A stretch of DNA of 64,000 nucleotides, taken from positions 62,001 through 126,000 of the forward strand of contig NZ_ALKN02000006.1 of NCBI RefSeq assembly GCF_000293865.2, given 5' to 3'. The notes under the pieces are model-generated. The model saw only the letters and a list, made by a program, of their open reading frames with translations, was not told the DNA's origin and did no database searches. Positions within the stretch are counted from its first letter, which is position 1. Every line of letters starts with the position of its first letter. The DNA comes from Limnohabitans sp. Rim28 (GTDB taxonomy: Bacteria; Pseudomonadota; Gammaproteobacteria; Burkholderiales; Burkholderiaceae_C). Below are positions 55,893 through 64,000 of the stretch, in pieces. The translations under genes were made by a program, and so were the position numbers.

Positions 55893-56132
55893 TGCGTACT
55901 TTTTTATTGTGGACAGAAGTGGTCACGATGCACGGAACGACGGGCTTTATCAAGAGCTTATCCACATGCTGTATCGGAAAGAAAGTTCATCATAAACCAC
56001 ATCCAAGCCTGAACACTCCGGACACACCCTGATGGACAAAAATACAGTTTGTTTGCCGCGGGCCTGAAAGTTTGCGATAATCTTGGGTTTCGCCCAAAGC
56101 TGATTCATGGCATTGGGCACAAAGGAAGAGTT
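55893..56132. other. Probable oriC region (dnaA-rpmH intergenic)
   Basis: This 240 bp gap between divergent dnaA and rpmH contains one perfect DnaA box, TTATCCACA at 55958-55966, and two weaker ones (CTGTCCACA on the minus strand at 55908-55916; TAAACCACA at 55993-56001). A T/A-rich tract (55900-55907) near the dnaA start could be part of an unwinding element. The gene order gyrB-dnaN-dnaA / rpmH-rnpA-yidD-yidC-mnmE and the flip in gene orientation support an origin here. The number of good boxes is low for a full oriC, so part of it may lie in the flanks. Confidence 0.65.
56053..56081 (+). promoter_or_regulatory. rpmH promoter (sigma-70)
   Basis: A -35 box TTGCCG (56053-56058), a 17 bp spacer and a -10 box GATAAT (56076-56081) with an upstream TG give a good sigma-70 promoter. 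The predicted leader of about 45 nt to rpmH contains the hairpin TTGGG-TTTCG-CCCAA (56083-56097). Confidence 0.7.
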
Positions 56133-56267
56133 ATGAAACGCACCTACCAACCATCCAAGACACGTCGCGCCCGTACCCACGGCTTTCTGGTTCGCATGAA
56201 AACACGCGGCGGCCGCGCTGTGATCAATGCACGCCGCGCCAAGGGCCGCAAGCGCCTGGCTGTCTAA
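56133..56267 (+). CDS. rpmH: 50S ribosomal protein L34
   Basis: 44 aa, the canonical sequence [42 protein letters not shown]. The start (ATG at 56133) is preceded by AAAGGAAGAG. It is the first gene of the rpmH-rnpA-yidD-yidC cluster next to the origin. Confidence 0.98.
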   Translation: MKRTYQPSKTRRARTHGFLVRMKTRGGRAVINARRAKGRKRLAV

Positions 56268-56325
56268 TGACTGTTCAGCCGTCTGTTCGTGGCCAATCGC
56301 CACTTCGGGCGGTTGCAATCGGGGC

Positions 56326-56784
56326 ATGGCCATCGTGCAGCGTTTAAAGACACGCCCACAGTTTCAGGCTGCCCTGGCGGGTGGTACGGTCTCTCGGACA
56401 GCGCATTTTGCCTTGCACCGCTTGAACTTGTCCAAGCCCACAGACAACCCATCGGCCCCCGCCGAACTCATCGGGCCTGCACCCTCACCGGAGCAGGCCC
56501 TTTTTGACTTGTCTGGCGTCTGGCTAGGCGCCATGGTGCCCAAGCGCTGGGCGCGTCGCGCTGTGACCCGCAACGCCATCAAAAGGCAGATCTACAACGT
56601 GAGCGAACGCTTTGGCGATCGCTTGCCTGTGGCTGCACACGTGGTGCGTTTGCGCACCACGTTTGACCGCAAGTTGTTCATCAGCGCCACGTCTGACCAA
56701 CTCAAGTTGGCGGTGCGCCTTGAGCTTGAACAGCTTTTTGAACGCGCAGCGCTCAAGCCCACTCCACCAAAGGACGCCACATGA
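56326..56784 (+). CDS. rnpA: Ribonuclease P protein component
   Basis: 152 aa from the ATG at 56326 (MAIVQRLKTRPQFQAALAGG). The signature PKRWARRAVTRNAIKRQIYNVSER is the RNR-like RNA-binding motif. A Pro/Ala-rich insert of about 25 residues (KPTDNPSAPAELIGPAPSPEQ, roughly residues 35-60) makes it longer than the 119 aa E. coli protein. It is the protein cofactor of RNase P. Its start lies 58 bp after rpmH and its stop overlaps yidD by 4 bp. Confidence 0.92.
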   Translation: MAIVQRLKTRPQFQAALAGGTVSRTAHFALHRLNLSKPTDNPSAPAELIGPAPSPEQALFDLSGVWLGAMVPKRWARRAVTRNAIKRQIYNVSERFGDRLPVAAHVVRLRTTFDRKLFISATSDQLKLAVRLELEQLFERAALKPTPPKDAT

Positions 56785-57056
56785 TCGTTCAGCGCCTTTT
56801 GATGGGTGTGGTGCGCGGTTACCGCTTGCTGCTCAGCCCTTGGCTGGGCTCATCTTGCAGGTTCGAGCCCACTTGTTCTGCCTATGCTTTGGACGCCTTG
56901 TCATCGCACGGCGCCGCTGCGGGCAGCTACCTGACTTTGCACCGTTTGGTGCGGTGCAGCCCTTGGTGCAAGGGCGGCCATGACCCTGTTCCCACGCAAG
57001 CGCCTCGCTTGTTCTCTGCTTTGTTTCCCCCTACGTCGTCAAAGAAGACCCCATGA
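56781..57056 (+). CDS. yidD: Membrane protein insertion efficiency factor YidD
   Basis: 91 aa. The motif GYRLLLSPWLGSSCRFEPTCSAYALDALSSHG with its three conserved cysteines, and CSPWCKGGHDPV near the C-terminus, are diagnostic. It is thought to aid YidC-dependent insertion. Overlaps of 4 bp with rnpA upstream and with yidC downstream show tight coupling. The T-loop-like GGTTCGAGCCC here is coding, not a tRNA. Confidence 0.95.
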   Translation: MIVQRLLMGVVRGYRLLLSPWLGSSCRFEPTCSAYALDALSSHGAAAGSYLTLHRLVRCSPWCKGGHDPVPTQAPRLFSALFPPTSSKKTP

Positions 57057-58768
57057 ACGATATCCGTCGCACCATCCTTTGGGTGATTTTTGGTTTTTCC
57101 CTGGTTCTGCTTTGGGACCAATGGCAACTGCACAACGGGAAAAAAGCCACCTTTTTCCCCAAGCCTGAAATAGCCGCACCGGCTCCCGCGCCTGCTGCAG
57201 GCGCCGCGCCCGCCTCGGCCACCACCGGCGCCAACGCATTGCCCACGGCCACGGCCACGGCGACGGCGCCAGCAGCGGCATCGCCAGGACAGGTGCCCAC
57301 ATCGGCATCCAGCCCCACGGCTGCTGCCCGTGAAAAAATCGAGATCGAAACCGACGTGCTCAAACTCAGCTTTGACACCGAGGGCGGCTCCTTGGTGCGC
57401 AACGAGTTCACCAAGCACCTCGACTTGGTGGATCCCAAGAAGAACATGGTGCTGCTGGACCAAAGCAGCAGCCGCGTTTACATGGCGCAAACCGGCTTGA
57501 TTGGTGGGGACTTCCCAACCCACAAGACCCCCATGAGTTTCAGCGGCGAGCGCAAACTCAAAGATGGCCAAGATGAATTAACGGTTCGTTTTGAATCGGC
57601 CGACATCAACGGCGTGCAGCTCATCAAAACCTACACACTCAAACGCGGCAGCCACGTCATCGGCGTCAAGCACGATGTGGTGAACAAAGGCAGCGTGCCT
57701 GTGTCGCCGCAGCTGTACATGCAATTGGTGCGCGATGGCAACAAACCCGAGGGCGAGTCGGCTTTTTACTTCACCTTCACCGGGCCGGCCATTTATACCG
57801 AAGCCAAAAAATACCAAAAGCTGGAGTTTTCCGACATCGAAAAGAACAAGGGCGAGTTCGAAAAATCCTCTCCCAATGGTTACGTGGCCATGGTGCAGCA
57901 CTACTTTGCCAGCGCTTGGTTGTTGCCTGAAGGCATTCAGCGCGAAAACTTTGCCCGCAAGGTTGACACCAACCTGTACGCCGTGGGCATGATCACGCCG
58001 TTTGCAGAGTTGGCCCCAGGACAGAGCCGCAGCATCAGCAACCAGCTGTTCAGCGGTCCACAAGAAGAAAAAGTCCTCGAAGCTTTGAGCCCCGGCCTGG
58101 ACTTGGTGAAGGACTATGGCTGGTTGGCCATGCTGTCCAAGCCTTTGTACTGGTTGCTGGATCAGCTGCACAGCGTGCTGCAAAACTGGGGCTGGTCCAT
58201 CGTCGCCCTGGTGCTGTTGATCAAGATCGCGTTCTATTGGCTCAATGCCAAGGCCTACTCCAGCATGGCCAAGATGAAGGCCATCAACCCCAAGATCATG
58301 GAAATGCGCGAGCGTCTGAAAAACAATCCGCAGCAAATGCAGCAGGAGATGATGAAGATTTACCGCGAAGAAAAAGTCAACCCCATGGGTGGCTGCTTCC
58401 CGATCATGGTTCAGATTCCGGTTTTCATTGCGCTGTACTGGGTGTTGTTGTCCAGCGTCGAAATGCGCAATGCCCCATGGCTGGGCTGGATTCAGGACTT
58501 GGCCGCACCCGATCCTTACTTCATCTTGCCGCTGATCATGACGCTGACAACTTTGCTGCAAACAGCATTGAACCCCGCGCCACCCGATCCGATGCAAGCC
58601 AAATTGATGTGGATGATGCCGCTGATTTTCTCGGTCATGTTCTTCTTCTTCCCGTCTGGCTTGGTGCTGTACTGGATCACGAACAACATCTTGTCGATTG
58701 CTCAGCAGTGGATGATCAACACCCGCATGGGCGTGCCGCCACAGTTCAACTTGCCGAAGTTCAAGTAA
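57053..58768 (+). CDS. yidC: Membrane protein insertase YidC
   Basis: 571 aa. N-terminal helix ([25 protein letters not shown]), then an Ala/Thr/Pro-rich linker (residues about 45-90) with a repetitive ACGGCC-rich DNA stretch, the periplasmic domain ([16 protein letters not shown]...[11 protein letters not shown]), and the C-terminal insertase core of five helices ([58 protein letters not shown]). It inserts and folds inner-membrane proteins with or without Sec. It ends at a good terminator. Confidence 0.97.
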   Translation: MNDIRRTILWVIFGFSLVLLWDQWQLHNGKKATFFPKPEIAAPAPAPAAGAAPASATTGANALPTATATATAPAAASPGQVPTSASSPTAAAREKIEIETDVLKLSFDTEGGSLVRNEFTKHLDLVDPKKNMVLLDQSSSRVYMAQTGLIGGDFPTHKTPMSFSGERKLKDGQDELTVRFESADINGVQLIKTYTLKRGSHVIGVKHDVVNKGSVPVSPQLYMQLVRDGNKPEGESAFYFTFTGPAIYTEAKKYQKLEFSDIEKNKGEFEKSSPNGYVAMVQHYFASAWLLPEGIQRENFARKVDTNLYAVGMITPFAELAPGQSRSISNQLFSGPQEEKVLEALSPGLDLVKDYGWLAMLSKPLYWLLDQLHSVLQNWGWSIVALVLLIKIAFYWLNAKAYSSMAKMKAINPKIMEMRERLKNNPQQMQQEMMKIYREEKVNPMGGCFPIMVQIPVFIALYWVLLSSVEMRNAPWLGWIQDLAAPDPYFILPLIMTLTTLLQTALNPAPPDPMQAKLMWMMPLIFSVMFFFFPSGLVLYWITNNILSIAQQWMINTRMGVPPQFNLPKFK

Positions 58769-58786
58769 GCACCACCCCACCCCAAG

Positions 58787-58809
58787 GGCCGCGCAAGCGG
58801 CCTTTTTTT
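58787..58809 (+). terminator. Rho-independent terminator after yidC
   Basis: GGCCGC-GCAA-GCGGCC followed by seven T residues (58787-58809), 19 bp beyond the yidC stop and before mnmE. Confidence 0.92.
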
Positions 58810-58841
58810 GCTTCACCCCGCCCAAGATCACCAAGACCGCC

Positions 58842-60254
58842 ATGCTCGCCAGACACCAAGAACCCATCGTCGCCATCGCCACCGCTCCCGGTCGCGGTGC
58901 CGTGGGCATCGTGCGGGTATCAGGCCACGATTTGAACCCCTTGATTCAGGCCTTGTGTGGCCGCACGCTCAAGCCGCGAGAGGCGACGTATTTGCCCTTT
59001 GCCGATGCCGATCGCAGCCCGATTGACCATGGCTTGGCGCTGTATTTTGTGGCCCCGCACTCATTCACGGGCGAAGACGTGCTGGAGCTGCAAGCGCATG
59101 GCGGGCCTGTGGTTTTGCAACTGTTGGTGGCGCGGTGTTTGCAAGCAGCGGCCGAAGTGGACCCGACCACAGGTCGGCCGCGTTTGGCCGGCTTGCGCGT
59201 GGCGCAACCCGGCGAGTTTTCTGAGCGCGCTTTTTTGAACGACAAGATCGACTTGGCCCAAGCCGAAGCGATTGCCGACCTGATCGACGCCAGCACCGAA
59301 GCTGCGGCACGCAGCGCCAGCCGGTCTTTGGCGGGCGATTTCTCCAAAGAGATCCATGTGCTGCGCGATGCGCTGATTCACCTGCGCATGCTGGTGGAGG
59401 CCACGCTGGATTTTCCGGAAGAAGAGATCGACTTTTTGCAAAAGGCCGATGCACATGGACAACTGAACCGACTGCAGGCGGCCTTGGCCACGGTGCTGGG
59501 CAAAGCCCAACAAGGCGCACTGCTGCGCGAAGGCATCAAGGTGGTGATTGCAGGCCAGCCCAATGCCGGCAAGAGTTCGCTGCTCAACGCATTGGCCGGG
59601 GCTGAATTGGCCATCGTCACGCCGATTGCGGGCACCACGCGCGATGTGGTGCAGCAAACCATTCAGATTGAAGGCGTGCCGCTGCATGTGATTGACACGG
59701 CCGGACTGCGCGAAGGCGCGGGCGTGGACGAGGTTGAGCAAATCGGCATTGCCCGCGCTTGGGGGCAAATCGACAATGCCGATGCGGTGCTGTTTTTGCA
59801 CGACCTCACACGCGCGGGCCAGCCCGACTACGACCAAGCCGATGCCGACATCGATGCAGCCTTGAAGACACGACTGCCCACCAGCGTGACCGTGATCGAC
59901 GTGTGGAACAAAGCCGACGCAGCGAGCAGCGCAAAAAAACGCACGGGCTTGACGCTGTCGGCCCGCACGGGAGAGGGCCTGCAAGCCCTGCGCCAGCAAT
60001 TGCTGCAGCAAGCTGGCTGGCAACAAGCCAGCGAAGGCCTGTTCATGGCCCGGGAACGCCATGTGCAGGCCCTGCACAGGGTGCGCGAGCATTTGGAAAT
60101 GGCCGATGCCCATTTGGCGGCGCAAGCGCAAAACCTCGACCTGCTGGCCGAAGAACTGCGCTTGGGCCAAAACGCACTCAATGAAATCACGGGCGAATTC
60201 AGCGCAGACGATTTGTTAGGCGTGATTTTTTCAAGCTTCTGCATTGGCAAATAA
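58842..60254 (+). CDS. mnmE: tRNA modification GTPase MnmE (TrmE)
   Basis: 470 aa. N-terminal folate-binding domain ([64 protein letters not shown]), GTPase domain with [16 protein letters not shown] (P-loop), [12 protein letters not shown] and NKAD, and the C-terminal catalytic cysteine in the terminal FCIGK. With MnmG it modifies U34 of certain tRNAs. A weak hairpin (AAGCCC-TGA-GGGCTT, 60253-60267) overlaps its stop codon but has no T run. Confidence 0.97.
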   Translation: MLARHQEPIVAIATAPGRGAVGIVRVSGHDLNPLIQALCGRTLKPREATYLPFADADRSPIDHGLALYFVAPHSFTGEDVLELQAHGGPVVLQLLVARCLQAAAEVDPTTGRPRLAGLRVAQPGEFSERAFLNDKIDLAQAEAIADLIDASTEAAARSASRSLAGDFSKEIHVLRDALIHLRMLVEATLDFPEEEIDFLQKADAHGQLNRLQAALATVLGKAQQGALLREGIKVVIAGQPNAGKSSLLNALAGAELAIVTPIAGTTRDVVQQTIQIEGVPLHVIDTAGLREGAGVDEVEQIGIARAWGQIDNADAVLFLHDLTRAGQPDYDQADADIDAALKTRLPTSVTVIDVWNKADAASSAKKRTGLTLSARTGEGLQALRQQLLQQAGWQQASEGLFMARERHVQALHRVREHLEMADAHLAAQAQNLDLLAEELRLGQNALNEITGEFSADDLLGVIFSSFCIGK

Positions 60255-60381
60255 GCCCTGAGGGCTTGTGCCGCCCAGCGACCAGGGCACGCCCTGCACT
60301 GCCACCCAGCACCCAGCCGACCCTTGGGCTAGGGTTTGCGAGGGTGCGTCCCACTTATTTTTTATGCACAATTTAAAAATC

Positions 60382-61071
60382 ATGCAAGAAATAGCCCCCA
60401 ACACCACCGTCTCTGAGCAAGCCTTCCAAGCTTTGCGTCTGGACGTTTTGTCAGGACGTCACATCCCGGAAAGCAAGCTCAAAGTGGACGCTCTACAGCA
60501 GCAATACGGCTTTTCCAGCAGCCCGCTGCGCGAGGCTCTGAACCGTTTGGTGCAAGAAGGGTTGGTCACAGCGGACGAGCGTCGCGGCTTTCGGGTGGCC
60601 GCCATGTCGCCAGAGGATCTGGCCGACATCACCAAAATGCGCCTGCTGCTGGACGTGACCGCGCTGCACGAATCGATCCAACACGGCGATGATGCATGGG
60701 AAGCGAACATTGTGGCGAGCTTTCACCGCCTCGAAAAAATCGAGTCCCGCCTGCCGCAAGGGCCGGTGGTGCTCGATGCCGAATGGAGCCAGCGCCACCG
60801 GGACTTTCACATGTCCCTGATCGCCGCCTGCCCCTCGGAGCGCCAACTGACCTGGAGCATGAGCCTGTTTGACCAAGCCGAGCGCTATCGGCACTTTGCA
60901 GCACGCAACCGAACCGTGCTCAAAAAGAAAGACGCCGAGCACCGCGCCCTGATGAAGGCCGTGGTGCGGCGCGATGCAGCCACCGCCGCCCAAATGCTGA
61001 GCGAACACATTGCCAGCACGCAAACCAATGTGCTGGCTGCTTTTGCATTGATGCAAAAAAATCGCACCTGA
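60382..61071 (+). CDS. GntR family transcriptional regulator (FCD domain)
   Basis: 229 aa from the ATG at 60382; an ATG at 60364 is an alternative. The N-terminal winged helix shows TVSEQAFQALRLDVLSGRHIPESKLKVDALQQQYGFSSSPLREALNRLVQEGLVTADERRGFRV; the FCD domain follows with a metal-site pattern of Asp and His residues (DLADITKMRLLLD, HRDFHMSLIAACPS, HRALMKAVVRRDA). Such proteins repress adjacent catabolic genes. Two ATGCA repeats (60363-60385) surround the possible start and could be operator half-sites. It leads a catabolic cluster. Confidence 0.88.
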   Translation: MQEIAPNTTVSEQAFQALRLDVLSGRHIPESKLKVDALQQQYGFSSSPLREALNRLVQEGLVTADERRGFRVAAMSPEDLADITKMRLLLDVTALHESIQHGDDAWEANIVASFHRLEKIESRLPQGPVVLDAEWSQRHRDFHMSLIAACPSERQLTWSMSLFDQAERYRHFAARNRTVLKKKDAEHRALMKAVVRRDAATAAQMLSEHIASTQTNVLAAFALMQKNRT

Positions 61072-61097
61072 TTTTTAACCTTCAACCCAAAGACCAC

Positions 61098-61664
61098 ATG
61101 CTGCAAGTCACAAAACCCACCCCTTCTCACTTCGGCATCTATGTTTGGGATGTCGACAAAATGGTGCACTTTTACACCTCGGTTTTTGGCATGGTTGTCA
61201 ATGACCGAGGGGTCGGCAAAACCTTCAAAGCCCCCTTGGTTTTTTTGAGCTCGACACCCGACCAGCACCATCAGTTGGTCATCGCGGGTGGGCGTCCGCC
61301 AGAGGCCACCTTCAGCACGGTGATGCAACTGTCCTTTGCGGTGCCCTCCATCCAGTCACTGCGCGATTTACGGGACAAAGCCATGGCCTTGGGCGCCACC
61401 AAGGTGATGCCCATGAACCACGGCAATGCCTTGTCGGTTTACTTTGCGGACCCAGAGGGCAACACGGTCGAAACCTACATCGACATGCCCTTTTACATCT
61501 CTCAACCACACGGTGATCCGCTCGACCTGAGCCAAGACGACGCCACCATCCTGCGCGAAACCGAAGCGATTTGCCGCAGTGACCCCAGTTTCATGCCCAT
61601 TGACCAATGGCAAGCGCAATTCGCCCAAAAAATCTCAATCACTTCACCCAAGGAACTTCCATGA
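61098..61664 (+). CDS. VOC family protein (glyoxalase/extradiol dioxygenase fold)
   Basis: 188 aa. The N-terminal module HFGIYVWDVDKMVHFYTSVFGMVVNDRG and C-terminal module LSVYFADPEGNTVETYIDMP are the typical paired betaalphabetabetabeta units, with candidate metal ligands His (SHFGIY), His (QHHQLVI) and Glu (ETYID). It could be an extradiol-type ring-cleavage dioxygenase or a related VOC enzyme. The stop overlaps the next gene (ATGA). A ring-cleavage role is inferred from the FAH and MDR neighbours. Confidence 0.82.
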   Translation: MLQVTKPTPSHFGIYVWDVDKMVHFYTSVFGMVVNDRGVGKTFKAPLVFLSSTPDQHHQLVIAGGRPPEATFSTVMQLSFAVPSIQSLRDLRDKAMALGATKVMPMNHGNALSVYFADPEGNTVETYIDMPFYISQPHGDPLDLSQDDATILRETEAICRSDPSFMPIDQWQAQFAQKISITSPKELP

Positions 61665-62527
61665 AATTACTCTCCTTCGTTCACCAAGGCCGCGAAACCT
61701 GGGGTGCCGTGACAGGCCCCGACACCGTGGTGGATCTGGGCAAAGCCATGCCGCAATTTGCCACACTGACGGACTACATTGCCTCGGGCGCTTACTTGCA
61801 GGCGCAGCACGATGCGGCCCAGCAAAAGACGTCGATTGCCATGGCCAACATCACGTTTTTGCCGGTCATTCCCAAGCCGGAAAAAATTGTGTGTGCTGTG
61901 CGCAACTACATGGACCACCACCAAGAAGTTTTGGCTGCAGGCATGCACCGCGAACTGTCTGAAGAGCCGCCTATTTTCCTGCGCGTTTGGCGCTCACAAG
62001 TGGCGCACGGTCAGCCCATCATTTGCCCCAAGGTCTCTGGCTCACTCGACTGGGAAGGCGAGTTGGCCGTGATCATCGGCAAAGAGGGCCGCAACATTGC
62101 TGAAGCCGATGCCTTTGACCATGTGGCGGGCTACTCTTGCTACAACGACGGCAGCATCCGCGAGTGGCAATTTCACGCCAAGCAAATCGCATCGGGCAAA
62201 AACTTCGAGTCCACCGGCGGCTTTGGCCCCTGGATGGTCACCGCTGACGAAATCGCCCCCAACCAAGAACTGAAGCTGATCACGCGCTTGAATGGTGAAG
62301 TGGTGCAATCGAGCCACACCGGTCACATGATCTTTCCGATCGCCAAACTCATCAGCTATGCCTCGACCATCTTCACGCTGGTGCCTGGCGACGTGATCGC
62401 CACCGGTACGCCTGCGGGTGTGGGCTGGAGCCGCAAGCCGCAATGGTTCATGAAACCTGGCGATGTGTGCGAGGTCGAGATCGAAGGCATCGGCACCTTG
62501 GTCAACCCCATCGCCGCTCAAGCCTGA
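61661..62527 (+). CDS. Fumarylacetoacetate hydrolase (FAH) family protein
   Basis: 288 aa from the ATG at 61661, with AAGGAAC 6 bp upstream and overlap with the VOC gene. FAH features: PKPEKIVCAVRNYMDHHQE, PPIFLRVWRSQVAHGQPI, LDWEGELAVIIGKEGRNI with metal-ligand acidic residues, GYSCYNDGSIREWQ, and GDVIATGTPAGVG. Family members hydrolyse or hydrate ring-cleavage products such as 2-oxo-acids. The likely substrate is the product of the VOC enzyme. Confidence 0.9.
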   Translation: MKLLSFVHQGRETWGAVTGPDTVVDLGKAMPQFATLTDYIASGAYLQAQHDAAQQKTSIAMANITFLPVIPKPEKIVCAVRNYMDHHQEVLAAGMHRELSEEPPIFLRVWRSQVAHGQPIICPKVSGSLDWEGELAVIIGKEGRNIAEADAFDHVAGYSCYNDGSIREWQFHAKQIASGKNFESTGGFGPWMVTADEIAPNQELKLITRLNGEVVQSSHTGHMIFPIAKLISYASTIFTLVPGDVIATGTPAGVGWSRKPQWFMKPGDVCEVEIEGIGTLVNPIAAQA

Positions 62528-62541
62528 GGGCCAGCCTGACC

Positions 62542-63537
62542 ATGAAAGCGATCCAAGTCCATGTGACTGGCGGACCCGAAAACCTGCTGGAAGTGAACCT
62601 TCCGGAGCCGGTGACTGGTCGCGGGCAGGTTCGCGTCAAGGCCTGCACCATTGGGGTAGGCCGCCCCGATGTGCTGCTGCGCAAAGGCATCTACAAGTGG
62701 ATGCCGCCACTGCCGGCCATTCCAGGCGGTGAGCTGGCCGGTGTGGTGGATGCAGTGGGTGAAGGGGTGACTCAGTGGCGGGCTGGTGACCGCGTTTTGG
62801 TCAGCGCCCGAGAGTTAACACAACGGGGCGGCTGCTACGCAGAAGCCATCGTGGTCCCCGAAGAAGCCCCCTACCGCTTGCCCGACACCGTCTCGTTCGA
62901 CGATGCGGTGAGTCTGCCCAATTTGCAATTGGCTTTGGCACTCCTGCAGATCGCAGGCCCCATCGCTTCACAAACGCCGCATGTGTTGATCACCGGGGCT
63001 TCGGGCGGCGTGGCGGGCATGCTGTGCCAAGTGGCCAAACTCCAAGGCTTTGTCACGATAGGCACCAGCAGAAGCCGTGACAAAGCTGCGTTTGCTTTGA
63101 CCCATGGCTTTGACCACGTCATTTGCACCGACGACGAAGCACCCCATGAGCGCCTTGATCACATCACCCATGGCCAGGGCTTGAATCTGGTGTTTGACCA
63201 CTTGGGCGGGCAAAGTCTGATCGATGGTCTCAAGAGCTTGGCACCGTTTGGCACGCTGGTGTCTTACAACATCGTGCAAGGCTTGCCCACCGAAGACACC
63301 TTCCAGGTGATGCGCCAATTGCTGGAAAAAAGCTTGGCCATCCGGTGTTTTTCCATGCACACCTTTGACGCAGACCAAGGCACGCGACGCGGACTGATGA
63401 ACGAGGCCATTGCGCTCTTGGCGCAGCAGCGCATCCGCTTGACGCCCCCTCAAATTTTCAAGCTCAGCGAGGTCCAAAAAACCCATCGCTTGCTCGACCA
63501 AGGACTTGTGAGTGGCAAGCTGGTCATGCACCCATGA
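62542..63537 (+). CDS. Quinone-oxidoreductase-like medium-chain dehydrogenase/reductase (MDR)
   Basis: 331 aa from the ATG at 62542; the frame is open upstream but overlaps the FAH gene. It has the GroES-like part (VTGRGQVRVKACTIGVGRPDVLLRKGIYKWMPPLPAIPGGELAGVVDAVGEGV) and the NADPH Rossmann part (HVLITGASGGVAGMLCQVAKLQGFVTIGTSRSRDK). The zinc-ligand pattern is absent, so it is a zeta-crystallin-type reductase. The gap to the FAH gene is 14 bp. It probably acts on an enone or quinone intermediate in the same pathway. Confidence 0.87.
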   Translation: MKAIQVHVTGGPENLLEVNLPEPVTGRGQVRVKACTIGVGRPDVLLRKGIYKWMPPLPAIPGGELAGVVDAVGEGVTQWRAGDRVLVSARELTQRGGCYAEAIVVPEEAPYRLPDTVSFDDAVSLPNLQLALALLQIAGPIASQTPHVLITGASGGVAGMLCQVAKLQGFVTIGTSRSRDKAAFALTHGFDHVICTDDEAPHERLDHITHGQGLNLVFDHLGGQSLIDGLKSLAPFGTLVSYNIVQGLPTEDTFQVMRQLLEKSLAIRCFSMHTFDADQGTRRGLMNEAIALLAQQRIRLTPPQIFKLSEVQKTHRLLDQGLVSGKLVMHP

Positions 63538-63592
63538 CCCTCAGCTGAACCCCTGTATTCGACAGTGATACTTTTATAACCAGGAGACAACC

Positions 63593-64000
63593 ATGATTCG
63601 CCGACAACTTCTCGCCACTTTGACCCTCACCGCCTTGGCGCTGCCAGGCGTCGCGCTGGCACAAGCCTATCCAGACCGCCCCATCAAGGTCATGCAGGGC
63701 TTTGCCCCAGGCGGCAACGCCGACAACATCGCCCGCACTGTGGGGCTGGAAATGGGCAAGGGCTTGGGTCAAAACATCGTGGTCGAAGCCCAAGCCGGCG
63801 CAGGGGGCACCATTGCGGCCACCACCGTCGCCAAGTCCAGGCCCGATGGCTACACCTTGTTGTTGGCCACAGGCGGTCACGCAGTGGCTGGCGCTTTGTA
63901 CAACAACTTGGCTTACCGCACGGTACAAGACTTTGAGATGGTCAGCACCATCACTTACTTCCCGTTCTTGGTGGTCGTTCCGGCCAACAGCAAGTACCCC
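63593..64000 (+). CDS. Bug/TctC family tripartite tricarboxylate receptor, partial at its C-terminus
   Basis: The gene starts at the ATG at 63593, preceded by AGGAGA at 63582-63587, and runs off the window after about 136 residues. A signal peptide (RRQLLATLTLTALALPGVALA) is followed by the Bug signature AYPDRPIKVMQGFAPGGNADNIAR and AGAGGTIAATTVAKSRPDGYTLLLATGGHAV. Bug receptors bind organic acids in the periplasm. As the fifth gene of the GntR cluster it likely delivers the substrate, though orphan Bug receptors are common in Burkholderiales. Confidence 0.9.
   Translation, partial: MIRRQLLATLTLTALALPGVALAQAYPDRPIKVMQGFAPGGNADNIARTVGLEMGKGLGQNIVVEAQAGAGGTIAATTVAKSRPDGYTLLLATGGHAVAGALYNNLAYRTVQDFEMVSTITYFPFLVVVPANSKYP

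Noticed and set aside
56850..56875. GGTTCGAGCCC resembling a tRNA T-arm
   Set aside because: It lies inside yidD and encodes the conserved SSCRFEPTCSAY motif; no acceptor or anticodon arms are present.
60253..60267. AAGCCC-TGA-GGGCTT hairpin after mnmE as a terminator
   Set aside because: Short stem overlapping the stop codon and no T run; too weak to call.

Overview
The window looks like the replication-origin region of a Burkholderiales chromosome, most likely a Comamonadaceae member of the Limnohabitans/Rhodoferax/Curvibacter type. This placement is an inference from gene content and protein flavour (AceE/MdeB with an Lrp partner, Bug-type receptors, TRAP transporters, phasin, cobalt nitrile hydratase, fused full-length Sua5, the pgk-pyk-fba-pur cluster); no rRNA or other taxonomic marker is present. 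Coding density is very high, most genes sit in tightly coupled operons with 1-4 bp overlaps, and I see no prophage, insertion sequence, CRISPR array, tRNA or rRNA.

Layout. 1-5 kb: partial srkA kinase gene, a small K+ channel, a fatty-acid beta-oxidation pair (enoyl-CoA hydratase and 3-hydroxyacyl-CoA dehydrogenase) and a TonB-dependent receptor. 5-13 kb: an ABC-2 exporter pair, psd, a four-gene coupled operon (DMT transporter, tsaB, rimI, family 4 uracil-DNA glycosylase), then dacB coupled to a SemiSWEET. 13-25 kb: a secreted lipase-like lipoprotein behind a perfect palindrome, then the sua5, purK/E, purC, fba, pyk and pgk block on the minus strand, interrupted by cnoX, an Mpo1-like gene and a fatty-acid desaturase. 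25-32 kb: def-fmt-azlC-azlD, dprA and yajC-secD-secF. 32-35 kb: a cobalt-type nitrile hydratase operon with an activator and a RhtA-like exporter. 35-38.6 kb: an unrecognised coiled-coil secreted protein, an enoyl-CoA hydratase, a phasin and an unrecognised membrane-anchored protein. 38.7-45.6 kb: a stand-alone PDH E1 (AceE/MdeB-like) divergent from an Lrp regulator, and a DctPQM TRAP transporter operon with an SDR dehydrogenase. 45.8-50.5 kb: an exonuclease, a metallophosphoesterase, and divergent glpD/glpK.

50.5-60.3 kb is the origin core: gyrB, dnaN and dnaA on the minus strand; a 240 bp intergenic region with one perfect DnaA box and weaker ones (probable oriC); then rpmH, rnpA, yidD, yidC and mnmE on the plus strand. 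Highly expressed genes to the left (dnaN, secDF, pgk, pyk, fba) run on the minus strand and those to the right on the plus strand, so both arms are transcribed with the replication fork. 60.4-64 kb: a GntR regulator followed by a coupled catabolic cluster (VOC protein, FAH-family protein, quinone-oxidoreductase-like MDR protein) and the start of a Bug/TctC solute receptor.

Most of the window is ordinary housekeeping sequence. The least explained items are two perfect palindromic operator candidates (12965-12984 and 22433-22454), two conserved-looking proteins I cannot assign (35139-36299 and 38040-38639), the context of the stand-alone PDH E1 gene, and the substrate of the 60-64 kb catabolic cluster. 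I found no convincing evidence for a wholly new defence or mobile system.
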